The notes under the pieces are model-generated. The model saw only the letters and a program-made list of their open reading frames with translations. It was not told the DNA's origin and did no database searches. From contig CAJPVJ010000562.1 of assembly GCA_905397405.1 (NCBI GenBank), positions 1-23,128 on the forward strand: a stretch of 23,128 nt of DNA. The letters run 5' to 3'. Below, piece by piece: positions 1 to 7,606 of this stretch; within the stretch, counting starts at the first letter, position 1; each line of letters starts with the position of its first letter. The position numbers and the translations under genes are program-made. The stretch comes from Oppiella nova. Taxonomy: Eukaryota > Arthropoda > Arachnida > Sarcoptiformes > Oppiidae.

Positions 1-34
1 AATAAAAGTATGAAAACTATTGTATGTAAAGCTA

Positions 35-40
<6 letters not shown>
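1..40 (+). repeat. Partial third copy of repeat unit R (its 3' end)
   Basis: These 40 bases are identical to 2179-2218, the end of the left arm of repeat unit R, in the same orientation. They are followed by a GA tract (40-68) and then by the beginning of a full R copy. The window therefore opens with R's tail joined head-to-tail to another R through a GA microsatellite. The part upstream of base 1 cannot be seen. Confidence 0.85.
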
Positions 41-72
<32 letters not shown>

Positions 73-450
73 GAAGAAATAGGACTGGATTTTGGAAAAA
101 CATATAAATTCTTATATTTAGTTATTTGTGTAATACGTTTAGCACTAATGACTGTCACATTTATTTGATATGTAGTGAATGGAAAAATTGTTGCCATAAT
201 TTTTATGTCTAACCAGTGGTGCTATATTGAGTAGGGGTTTTAAAATAACTGCATCACCACTACTGCCAAACCACTACTACTAACACAGCGACCGTTCCCT
301 TACTTTTAAACGACTAACGAATACAGGCTTTACATAAGAAATGAATATTCATTGCAATGCCATTCATTCAAATGAATGAACATTATTTGCATTTTGTGTT
401 ATTATTTTTATTTTCGTTTTATTTTATTATCTCTACTTAATAGAATGTGA

Positions 451-464
451 CTCTCTCTCTCTCT

Positions 465-503
<39 letters not shown>
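451..503 (+). repeat. (CT)n microsatellite
   Basis: CT tract with a few CCCTCC interruptions. In the right arm (9104-9152) the equivalent tract has GTGA interruptions instead, so its internal structure changes quickly between the two copies. Confidence 0.95.
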
Positions 504-506
<3 letters not shown>

Positions 507-651
507 AAAATACAATTTTATTATAATTACAGAAATTATACTACATAAACTTTTGGAAATGTTTAAAATTTATTTTATTGTTTTAAAGTATTACACAAAT
601 AACTAAATATAAGAATTTATATGTTTTTCCAAAATCCAGTCCTATTTCTTC

Positions 652-656
<5 letters not shown>
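504..656 (+). repeat. Mosaic insert of copied pieces inside a CT tract
   Basis: The block sits between two CT tracts (451-503 and 656-693) and is absent from the right arm, where the tract runs straight into the GCAAAAATACAA sequence. It is made of three joined pieces: about 504-561 is a direct copy of 694-751; about 551-587 is the reverse complement of 871-908; and 588-656 is the reverse complement of about 69-137. The first join lies in shared TTTTGGAAATG. This is the pattern expected of successive template switching, or of a misassembled graph path. Confidence 0.75.

Positions 657-693
<37 letters not shown>
656..693 (+). repeat. (CT)n microsatellite
   Basis: Pure CT tract closing the mosaic insert. 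It is followed by the second direct copy of the GCAAAAATACAATTTTATT sequence. Confidence 0.95.
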
Positions 694-696
<3 letters not shown>

Positions 697-2217
697 AAAA
701 TACAATTTTATTATAATTACAGAAATTATACTACATAAACTTTTGGAAATGCTAAACATCTTTATATTAAGTCTTGGAAATGAAATATTTAAAACAATAA
801 TTATTCCGGATTATTTATTTCACAATATATTATAACTCCCTGTTATGAAATATATCATATGTTTAGAAATAGATTTAAAACAATAAAATAAATTTTAAAC
901 ATTTCCAAAATTAATAAACGTTATTTTTATAAACAAACTGAATATTCTTTGAAATCCTAATACATTTGATATGAAAACATCCGGGTTAAATCTACTATCT
1001 CGCATCAATACGTTAACATGCTCATTCATACATTTCTATAATTAAATAATAAGTTATTCAAAATAAAGTCCAAAGAAAAGTTGTATATTTATTGAGAGAG
1101 ATATCTTTGCGTCAAAATATAGTATATCAACAAAAACTAATCAATATATTGAGCCCTTCTCTCGAAAATGAAATTTATTTTTGATTTTATTTAACTTTAA
1201 TTTTATTTTCAATATAAATATATTTATATATAATATATGAGACGAAATAAAAAGGAAGTTTTCTCTAAAGAAATAAGTATTTCATAGCGAAAAAAATCTA
1301 ATTTTCTTATACTAGTATATAATATATTGAGCTTATTTCTAAAATAATAATTTTATTTGAAAATATAGTAAATGTCTCAACAAAAATGATCAAAAATATG
1401 CTATACTATAACATTTTATTTTTTAAATTCGATAAAATATCTGTATTAAATTTTATCAATAAGTATTTATTTTTTAGAGTTACCAATTATCATAATTAAT
1501 TTACATCTGGACACATTATAATTTTCTAGTTTATATATTTAGTTTTATTTTTATTATATACATCATTTAATGATTTACATAATCAAATGTCCCTTTTGTC
1601 AATTATTCCCAAAATATCCATTAAATTCTGAATTACCCACGAACTTTTATTTGCTACAAATATATCATTTTAATCACTGCATTAACTTTTTTTTAATGTA
1701 CTACTCATTTAAATTCAGTAATAGCTGGATATTAAATATATAGTATGTATTTTTTATATCTTCCTCATAAAAAATTGCAGTATTTTAGAGTAAAATTCAA
1801 TAATTATTCTAAAGAAAAAAAACTGTTTTACATAAAAAGCAAAATCAAATAATTAATTTTTTTCACAAATATTATTATTTATGAATTAGAGCTATAATTC
1901 TCTCGCCACTCGTGCCCATCATTTGTATGTTTAGCTCTCATTAGAAAAAGGCTTTACTTGTAAATCCAGTTTCATTTATAGAGAAATGTGTTATTTTAAG
2001 TACTTTTAAAAATACAGAATAATTTCGTAAATGCATTCACAAGACATTGTTATACAATAATATCAAAAAAGAGGATTTCGTGTTAAACAAAGCAGATGGT
2101 TGTGTGTTTTAAACATAAAGTTTTTCTAATTTCAATGATTGTAGAGAACTATAGATTATTAGAAACAAAATAAATGAGAATAAAAGTATGAAAACTATTG
2201 TATGTAAAGCTATTTTC

Positions 2218-2226
2218 AGAGAGAGA

Positions 2227-2266
<40 letters not shown>
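2218..2266 (+). repeat. (GA)n microsatellite at the UBE2K break
   Basis: GA tract with one ACAG interruption. Repeat unit R ends on its left. On its right, without any linker, the reading frame of the UBE2K exon begins (minus strand, ending at the Ala codon 2268-2270). The same R end is followed by a GA tract and the start of another R at 40-68, so the same left flank has two different right-hand partners. Confidence 0.95.
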
Positions 2267-2267
<1 letters not shown>

Positions 2268-2270
<3 letters not shown>

Positions 2271-2654
2271 CACCACGGCGTCCTGGGGGTCGGTGGGCTC
2301 CGGTGTGGACAGGAATGACTGCAACGACTTGAGCACACCCTCGATGGTCATGGCGGCCGCCCACTGGTCCTTCAGTATGTCCAGACATACGGCGCCGGTA
2401 ACCGACGAGATGTTCGGGTGCCATATGTTGGTCAGGAATCGGCAGACGGGCGGTGCGAACGGGTATCTGTCGGGTATAGTGATGTCTATGCGGAAGACCC
2501 CCCGCTGGAAGGGTGTGTCCGGTGCGCCCAGAATCGTGCCGATCAGGTGCTCGTTGGAGTCGTCCACCAGTTCCACGGAGTACTGGTTTCCGTAGAGGTT
2601 GTTGTCGCGCATGAGGTCCCGGAGCTCTTTGACGATCCGTTTGTTGGCTACCAT
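2268..2654 (-). CDS. UBE2K: E2 ubiquitin-conjugating enzyme, UBE2K/E2-25K type (3' part missing)
   Basis: E2 enzymes accept ubiquitin from E1 on a cysteine and pass it to substrates with E3 ligases; UBE2K is cytosolic and builds K48-linked chains. The 129 residues align without gaps of note to the N-terminal UBC fold: YPFAPP at 64-69, HPNISSVTG at 79-87 (HPN motif), catalytic Cys90 in AVCLDILKDQW, and DPQDAVVA at 122-129. The start at 2654 has G at -3 and matches the usual family start. After Ala129 the match stops exactly where the GA tract begins: the last UBC helices and the UBA domain (about 70 residues in the human protein) are missing, and no credible GT donor is seen there. The exon is GC-rich against AT-rich flanks and shows no internal break. 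This could be a contig misjoin, a genuine truncation or a partial duplicate. Confidence 0.85.
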
Positions 2655-2773
2655 TCCTCACGACTTTTATGGGGGGCTGTTGTATGATAATTAGGGCTAT
2701 GGATAGGGGTTTGGCTGTTAGGCAACGGTTTTTGTAATTGATTTTATGGAGTTTAGTTTGTGTTTAATTGTTA
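2655..2773. promoter_or_regulatory. Head-to-head promoter region between UBE2K and small-protein copy 1
   Basis: Only about 120 bases separate the UBE2K start codon (minus) from the inferred first splice donor of small-protein copy 1 (plus). The stretch is G/T-rich on the plus strand, with several GGG runs, unlike the AT-rich surroundings. It would hold the 5'UTRs and a shared divergent promoter. No TATA box is evident. It also includes an upstream ATG at 2746 that would not stay in frame with the CDS after splicing. Confidence 0.35.
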
Positions 2774-3103
2774 GTGAGCGAGGTTAGTTAGAAAATTACT
2801 GTATATTTATATACGAGTCTCGAGACTAGTGGTGAGAAATCGCGAGCCCTTACAGTGTAAACAATTATAGCGATTAGAAATCTGTCGACAAATACCTGTA
2901 TTTAAGGCATAACTGAAAGTGTTTTTCACACATAATGTCTATATTTACCTGTAGTTTGAAAACTACTTTCAGTTTTTTTCATTACAAATAAAACTTAAAT
3001 ATTTTGAACACTAAAGAGTTATAGTAGGGTTAAATATTTGCGTAACAAGTTTAGTATACAATTGTATCTTGATATAATATTTATTATTTAATTTATTTTA
3101 TAG
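2774..3103 (+). other. Inferred 5' intron of small-protein copy 1
   Basis: The donor GTGAGC (2774) is preserved in all three units, and the acceptor TTTATTTTATAG ends at 3103, just before ACAATG. The length is 330 bases. The corresponding introns would be 303 bases in unit 2 (3700-4002) and about 266 bases in unit 3 (4310-4575). This rests on sequence conservation only; no transcript was seen. Confidence 0.5.
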
Positions 3104-3106
3104 ACA

Positions 3107-3298
3107 ATGCATCAGTATTCGTATGAGGCCTGGCTTATATTTTCCGGTTTTGGTGTATTAATTTGTGGGCTAATTATCTGTACCTGTATTTGGCAGTACT
3201 GTCGCGCGTATGAATTTAGCAAAGCTCAATATAATCGCAGACATCCAGGTCCACCACCCGAGCCTGGTACTCATTACCCTGTTCAACCTAAGCAATAA
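3107..3298 (+). CDS. Small single-pass membrane protein, copy 1 (unrecognised family)
   Basis: The protein is 63 residues. A short polar N-terminus is followed by one hydrophobic segment at about residues 9-28, a Cys-rich edge (C20, C25, C27, C32), a basic/polar stretch (residues 33-46) and a Pro-rich tail, HPGPPPEPGTHYP (46-58). There is no cleavable signal peptide, so the segment would act as a signal anchor. The start is the first ATG three bases after a splice-acceptor-like TATAG. A paralog at 4576-4815 keeps the aromatic-hydrophobic-CxC-RxYE layout and the HxGPxPEPGxHYP tail although the DNA has diverged, which argues for real coding selection. I do not recognise the family and assign no function. 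An AATAAA signal follows at 3369. Confidence 0.6.
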   Translation: MHQYSYEAWLIFSGFGVLICGLIICTCIWQYCRAYEFSKAQYNRRHPGPPPEPGTHYPVQPKQ

Positions 3299-3368
3299 CA
3301 CTGATTCACATGGTTATTTTTTAATCAAACAATTTGTATAGTTTTTAATAGTTGTCAATATTATAAAT

Positions 3369-3374
3369 AATAAA
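3369..3374 (+). promoter_or_regulatory. Poly(A) signal AATAAA, small-protein copy 1
   Basis: AATAAA lies 70 bases after the stop codon. The hexamer and its next ~40 bases are preserved in unit 2 (4142-4147). Another AATAAAG lies at about 3622 and could be a distal site. Confidence 0.4.
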
Positions 3375-4002
3375 AACTTTGCTTTTCATTCAACATTAAT
3401 AGTAACTTATATTTTATATGAATTGTGTATTTCTAATAGGTGCAAATTCAAATTCAGTTTATTTATAATGAGGGACTACCAGATGTCTAGATAAACTAGA
3501 TCCTAAAGTAAATATTATTTAATTCATGGCACATGAAATGACTAATTTTATGAATTTTAAAATGGTGTAAAAAGTGTTTAAAAAATATTTACTAATTTAC
3601 AAAAAATCTATTGTATTTGATAATAAAGTGTATGCTTAGCAAATTCATTAAATGTAGACAAAAACATTATTGAACTAATTATATGAATTGTATGGTTTAG
3701 TGAGCGAGGTTATTTAGAAAAATATACGAGTATCGAGACCCTTTACTCATTGTTTAAATGATTTTTAAAATCTTCAAATACCTGTGTATAAGTAACTGAA
3801 AGTATTTATCATAAAAGTCTATACATTGACCAGTATTTTGAAAACTACTCGAAGTTTGCATTACAAATAAAACTTAACACTATTTTACACTAAAGAGTTA
3901 TATTAGTGCTAAATATTTTGTATAACAAGTTTAGTATGCATTTTGTTGATAATTTAATTATTAATTACTACCCAGAGTATATAGTTTAATTTATTTTTCT
4001 AG

Positions 4003-4070
4003 ACAATGGATGACATCCAGGTCCACCACCTGAGCCTGGTACTCATTACCCTGTTCAAACTAAGCAATAA
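4003..4070 (+). pseudogene. Small-protein copy 2, membrane segment deleted
   Basis: The exon start ACAATG and the tail (CATCCAGGTCCACCACC onward, to the TAA at 4068) match copy 1 almost base for base. About 130 bases between them, covering the transmembrane and Cys-rich parts, are missing. The deletion also puts the ATG (4006) out of frame with the PGPPPEPGTHYP tail; the ATG frame gives only about 36 unrelated residues. The acceptor-like TTTTCTAG and the upstream GTGAGC donor remain, so the unit could still be transcribed as a non-coding copy. Confidence 0.7.
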
Positions 4071-4141
4071 CATTGATTCGCATAATTATTTAATCAAGCA
4101 ATTTGTAAAGTTTTGAATAGCTGTCAATAGTATGAATGAAT

Positions 4142-4147
4142 AATAAA
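4142..4147 (+). promoter_or_regulatory. Poly(A) signal AATAAA, small-protein copy 2
   Basis: AATAAA lies 72 bases after the ancestral stop codon of copy 2, at the same place as in copy 1 and in the same extended context. Confidence 0.35.
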
Positions 4148-4575
4148 AACTTTGCTTTTCATTCAACATTAATAGTAACTTATATTTGATAGGAATTTTG
4201 TATTACTAAATTAAACCAGATCCTAAAGTAAATATTATTTAATTCATAGTTAATATGGCACGTGAAATGTTTGAAACTATTGAAATAATTACACGGATTG
4301 TATGGTTTCGTGAGCGAGGTTATTTAGAAAAATATATTAGTATCGAGACCACTTACATAGTAGCCAATTATTTTTTTTTAAATCTTCAAATACCTGTATA
4401 TAACTGAAAGTATTTGTCATAAAAGTCAATACATTCACCAGTATTTTGAAAACTACATTAAGTATACACTGAAAATACTACTAAAATCTTCACAATAATA
4501 TAACTATACAATGGTAACTAATATACAGCATAATCACAAGTGCCGTAACCAATTTATACCTTGTACATATTATAG

Positions 4576-4815
4576 TTCATAAATATTGGGGAAACATGGA
4601 TTCTACCGGTGCTCGCGGTCACCGGTATGCTGGCACTAATCTGTTGTATCGTAGGCGGTATTATAGCCTTAGCGTGTGTTTGTCGCTATTACGAGTTGAA
4701 AGAGGCATTTGATCGCAAACATACCGGTCCCACACCCGAGCCCGGCATTCATTACCCAGGACAGTCTATAAGACAGTGTGATTCATATAGTTATTATAAT
4801 TTAGCGATTTTGTAA
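4576..4815 (+). CDS. Small single-pass membrane protein, copy 3 (altered start and end)
   Basis: The frame is open from an acceptor-like TATTATAG (ending 4575) to the TAA at 4813. It encodes a Trp followed by a long hydrophobic segment (about 4597-4680), Cys residues, RYYELKEAFDRKH and the tail TGPTPEPGIHYPG. It matches copy 1 throughout at protein level. Where copy 1 has its ATG, copy 3 reads ATA, and the nearby ATG at 4596 is in another frame. Translation would have to start at the in-frame ATG 4627, inside the membrane segment but leaving about 18 hydrophobic residues, or use an unseen upstream exon. After HYPGQ the frame runs about 12 further codons into what is 3'UTR in copy 1. The exon is more GC-rich than its flanks, which suggests it is under selection. 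Confidence 0.5.
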   Translation, partial: FINIGETWILPVLAVTGMLALICCIVGGIIALACVCRYYELKEAFDRKHTGPTPEPGIHYPGQSIRQCDSYSYYNLAIL

Positions 4816-4844
4816 AGTTTTTCTCAATGTTTATCAGTACTTTA

Positions 4845-4850
4845 AATAAA
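4845..4850 (+). promoter_or_regulatory. Poly(A) signal AATAAA, small-protein copy 3
   Basis: AATAAA lies 30 bases after the stop of copy 3. A second, AATAAAG, lies near 5085 and aligns with the distal site of copy 1. Confidence 0.35.
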
Positions 4851-5971
4851 TTGTAAACACTTTACGTTTTATTCATATATATATTATATAATAACTATTT
4901 ATTTTCTATAAACCCGAGTGTGCAGTACTAATTTGGTCTAGATGCTAGAAAGTAAACATACCTTAATTGATAGTTAATATAGCGTGTAAAATGACTAATT
5001 CTTAAATTGTTAAAATTGTCTAAAATATGTATATCCTATTTATTCAATATTTACTTATTTACAAGCAATCTATTGTATTTCATAATAAAGTGTATGAATA
5101 GGTGCCCATAAAAAATAAGTGCAAATGTTAGTCGACATGCAATCGATTTCCATTGAAAATACAATACAAATCATACACAAAAAAAATAAGTGTTGAATGC
5201 AAACGAATAGATAATGAGCTACCGGTCACCCAAATAACATACAATATGTATCAATGGATAGGTCTTTCCCTTCAAGGGATGCCATACTCTTGTAATAGTT
5301 TTTTTTCTGGTGAACAATATATATAAACTATAGATATATAAGTATATATACATTATATACACTATATATCTATAGGAAGCGAATTAAATCTTTGATATCT
5401 ATTCGGAGTCACGTTATGATGTTATAGAGAAATAGCAAATAACATGACATAAGGCAGTACTGGTAGGTTGTGTGTAGCTAGAAATAGGTGTCAGTTATAT
5501 AATAAAGCACATAATGAAATATTATATGATAATATATTATATATATATATACTGTACACCAAACTAATGGCTCACATCTAATACTAAACAAAATGATGAA
5601 CTTTTTTCTAGCGATTCATTCAATCAAATCAAATACAAAAGTAAAATAAAAACTGATTTTCTTTCCGCTCAACAAATATATAACTATAACTCAAACAAAC
5701 AATTAATTTATATGTTATACGAAAAGCGTTTTCATTTTTCTTTAAAAGACATTTAGTTTTATATAATAAAGATTTTATATATATTTTATACTTTATTTAA
5801 ATAAATTGCAGTCATTTAATAGACTGAGAAATTCTATTATAAACTTATATAATGTATTATGATATTATAGATTGAATCCATATTTATAATACAGTATATG
5901 ATGATTATTATTATTATAGTATAAAATATAAAACTTTATGATTGAATGAATGTTAAACTTGGCAGAAAATA

Positions 5972-5993
5972 CTCTCTCTCTCTCTCTCTCTCC
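5972..5993 (+). repeat. (CT)n microsatellite
   Basis: CT tract of 11 units with unrelated single-copy sequence on both sides; no inverted copy is seen next to it. Confidence 0.95.
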
Positions 5994-6764
5994 AAGTCAG
6001 TCATCACTTATTACATTTGTTTGTTAACAAAAACGATATTAAAAAAGAGATTCTTATGTTTAAACATATAGAGGAAAGTGTTGGTAGAAAGTGATGGCAA
6101 ATGGAAAGAACAGTTATAACTATAAACTCATAAAATGCATGAATTTCTCTAGAAATATTCTCACCATAAGTACAATAACAGCTCCGGGTTTGTTATATAA
6201 CTTATTCACTATACTATGTGTATGAGATATGTCAGTAATGTATTCGCAAATATTGTATAAATGACAGATCAGTTTTCACTCTTCATGTGTGCAAAGAAAA
6301 GGAAAAAAGTGTGAAAAGTTTTGTCAAATTTATTTATTGCCAGATCTCTAGAAGTATGAGTTTGAGCCCAATTTACTATAGCCTTAAGGATTAACTTTAA
6401 TAATAAATGTATTGGTTTTTTGGTGCAACACAAACACTATCATAACAGATAAGGGGAACTCATATACGGAATATGTAGGTTTGATGCAACTATAAGTACA
6501 CAAGAATTTTCATATCTCTTATTAGATTCTGTATACACTTTACGCTATTTTTGTGTTTATTTATTTGTCACTTATTTTTATTTAACAACATTTTGGCCAC
6601 TCTTTTCCAGTCGTCTCTATGTATTGTCTGTTTGGTCTCAAAAATGATAACTTTATGTGTTGTGTATGTATTTGTTGTGTCGCACAAAACGTATCCGTAA
6701 TGAATAGGGGAGAGACCGTAAGAGTAGGATTGCCAGTAACTGTATGTCTCACTCATACAGACAC

Positions 6765-6805
6765 TTAGCCATCGCTGGGGTTAGCCATCGCTGGGGTTAG
6801 CCATC
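6765..6805 (+). repeat. 16-bp minisatellite, about 2.6 copies
   Basis: The unit TTAGCCATCGCTGGGG occurs twice perfectly (6765-6780, 6781-6796) and then as its first nine bases. The unit is GC-rich compared with the flanks. Confidence 0.9.
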
Positions 6806-7515
6806 AGTGCCAGAGAGCTGAGTCACAAACACATCCACTCCTAGAGAGCACAGTCATCATCATTATGGCCATCACTTTCTCAGTCCGGTTTTCAGTCTCA
6901 AAACTGCCGGTCATAACAGTTCAATGAAACGCCACAGAAATACGGCTATAAACTAGTGTCCAAATAATAAAGAGCTTGTATTGACCGAAATAATGACACT
7001 TTTCTCACTCCAAAAAATAGGAGATCATCTAGTACACTTTGGCCCACAATTTATTAGACTATTATTTATAAACGCTTGACATAACTCTAAAAATAATATA
7101 TATAGAAAAATATATAATAAAATAAAAATAGGATTCTTATTAAACCCTCTTTTCATTTGATTTCAAAAGGCATGTATTAATAGTTTTGAGTCTCAACTTT
7201 TGCCATCCCTTTCCCCCTCTTTTTTCTTATAATTTCCTACAATTCAAACTCATTTCCACTGTTTATCAGATGATAGATATCATTATAAAAGGAAAAACTC
7301 CGGGATTTGAGTCAAAACATTGCCTTTACGTCTCGTTTCCGATACAAACAATAGAAAGAAAAAGTTAACAAATTTTATGAACTCTTTTGGCAATTTTTCT
7401 TAGACTTAATTTCTATCACTATTTTTGTTTCTTATAGTAATAGACGTACAGTGAGAGTATTTATTGTATAGAAATCCACTTCAATTCAATAGATAATCCC
7501 TTTTGATGTTAAGTG

Positions 7516-7516
7516 N
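7516..7516. other. Single unresolved base (N) at the edge of the right arm
   Basis: This is the only ambiguous base in the window. It lies exactly where unrelated sequence on the left meets a copy of repeat-unit R sequence on the right (7517 matches 1833). It probably marks a join made by the assembler rather than an ordinary low-quality base. Confidence 0.8.
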
Positions 7517-7590
7517 TAAAAAGCAAAATCAAATAATTAATTTTTTTTCACAAATATTATTATTTATGAATTAGAGCTATAATTCTCTCT
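7517..7590 (+). repeat. Fold-back fragment of repeat unit R
   Basis: It matches 1833-1903 in the same orientation and is the reverse complement of 7919-7991, so it forms a fold-back with the right arm. It shares the right arm's eight-base T/A run, whereas the left arm has seven, so it was copied from the right-arm version. It ends in the CT tract that begins the right arm. Confidence 0.85.
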
Positions 7591-7606
7591 CTCTCTCTCT
7601 CTCTCT

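Larger units (their letters stand above)
69..2217 (+). repeat. Repeat unit R, left arm of large inverted duplication
   Basis: This arm is the reverse complement of 7607-9519, read end to end. Examples are CGAAGAAATAGGACTGG near 72 against its complement ending near 9515, and the shared non-repetitive stretch ACCAGTGGTGCTATATTGAG near 213. Differences range from scattered substitutions to strongly diverged patches (about 1490-1770). It is longer than the right arm mainly because of an extra block at 504-692. I see no open frame shared by both arms, no terminal inverted repeats of its own and no target-site duplication, so it is not a recognisable transposon. Both ends abut GA/CT tracts. Confidence 0.85.
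2774..5098 (+). repeat. Three-unit tandem duplication carrying a small membrane-protein gene
   Basis: Units begin at about 2774, 3700 and 4310, each opening with GTGAGCGAGGTTA followed by TTAGAAAA. Shared landmarks are CAAATACCTGT, TATTTTGAAAACTAC, a splice-acceptor-like site, the small-protein exon (whole, gutted or altered) and its 3' flank. Units 1 and 2 share AATAAAAACTTTGCTTTTC and the next ~40 bases almost exactly. Units 1 and 3 share ATCTATTGTATTT plus AATAAAGTGTATG (3607-3636 and 5069-5097). Divergence is higher for unit 3, so the likely order is an older 1/3 split and a later 1/2 duplication. Confidence 0.8.
5099..7515. other. Non-coding AT-rich stretch
   Basis: I see no convincing gene. 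It contains AT dinucleotide runs, a 13-bp stem-loop (5328-5340 with 5363-5375, 22-base loop), a CT tract at 5972-5993 and a short 16-bp tandem repeat at 6765. A 62-codon minus-strand frame (6568-6756) has a fairly balanced composition and AATAAATAAA just after its stop, but it matches nothing I know, so I do not call it a gene. Confidence 0.5.

Noticed and set aside
2149-2687. Overlapping frames in both orientations over the UBE2K exon (2149-2661 minus, 2188-2595 plus, 2418-2687 plus)
   Set aside because: They exist because the exon is GC-rich; their products are Arg/Ser-rich or include GA-tract residues, while the UBE2K frame has a full family match.
5328-5375. AT-rich 13-bp stem-loop as a regulatory structure
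   Set aside because: Such palindromes are expected in (TA)-rich DNA and there is no gene next to it.
6568-6756. 62-codon minus-strand frame followed by AATAAATAAA
   Set aside because: Composition is plausible, but there is no recognisable motif, no splice context I trust and its length is near chance expectation; left as part of the non-coding stretch.
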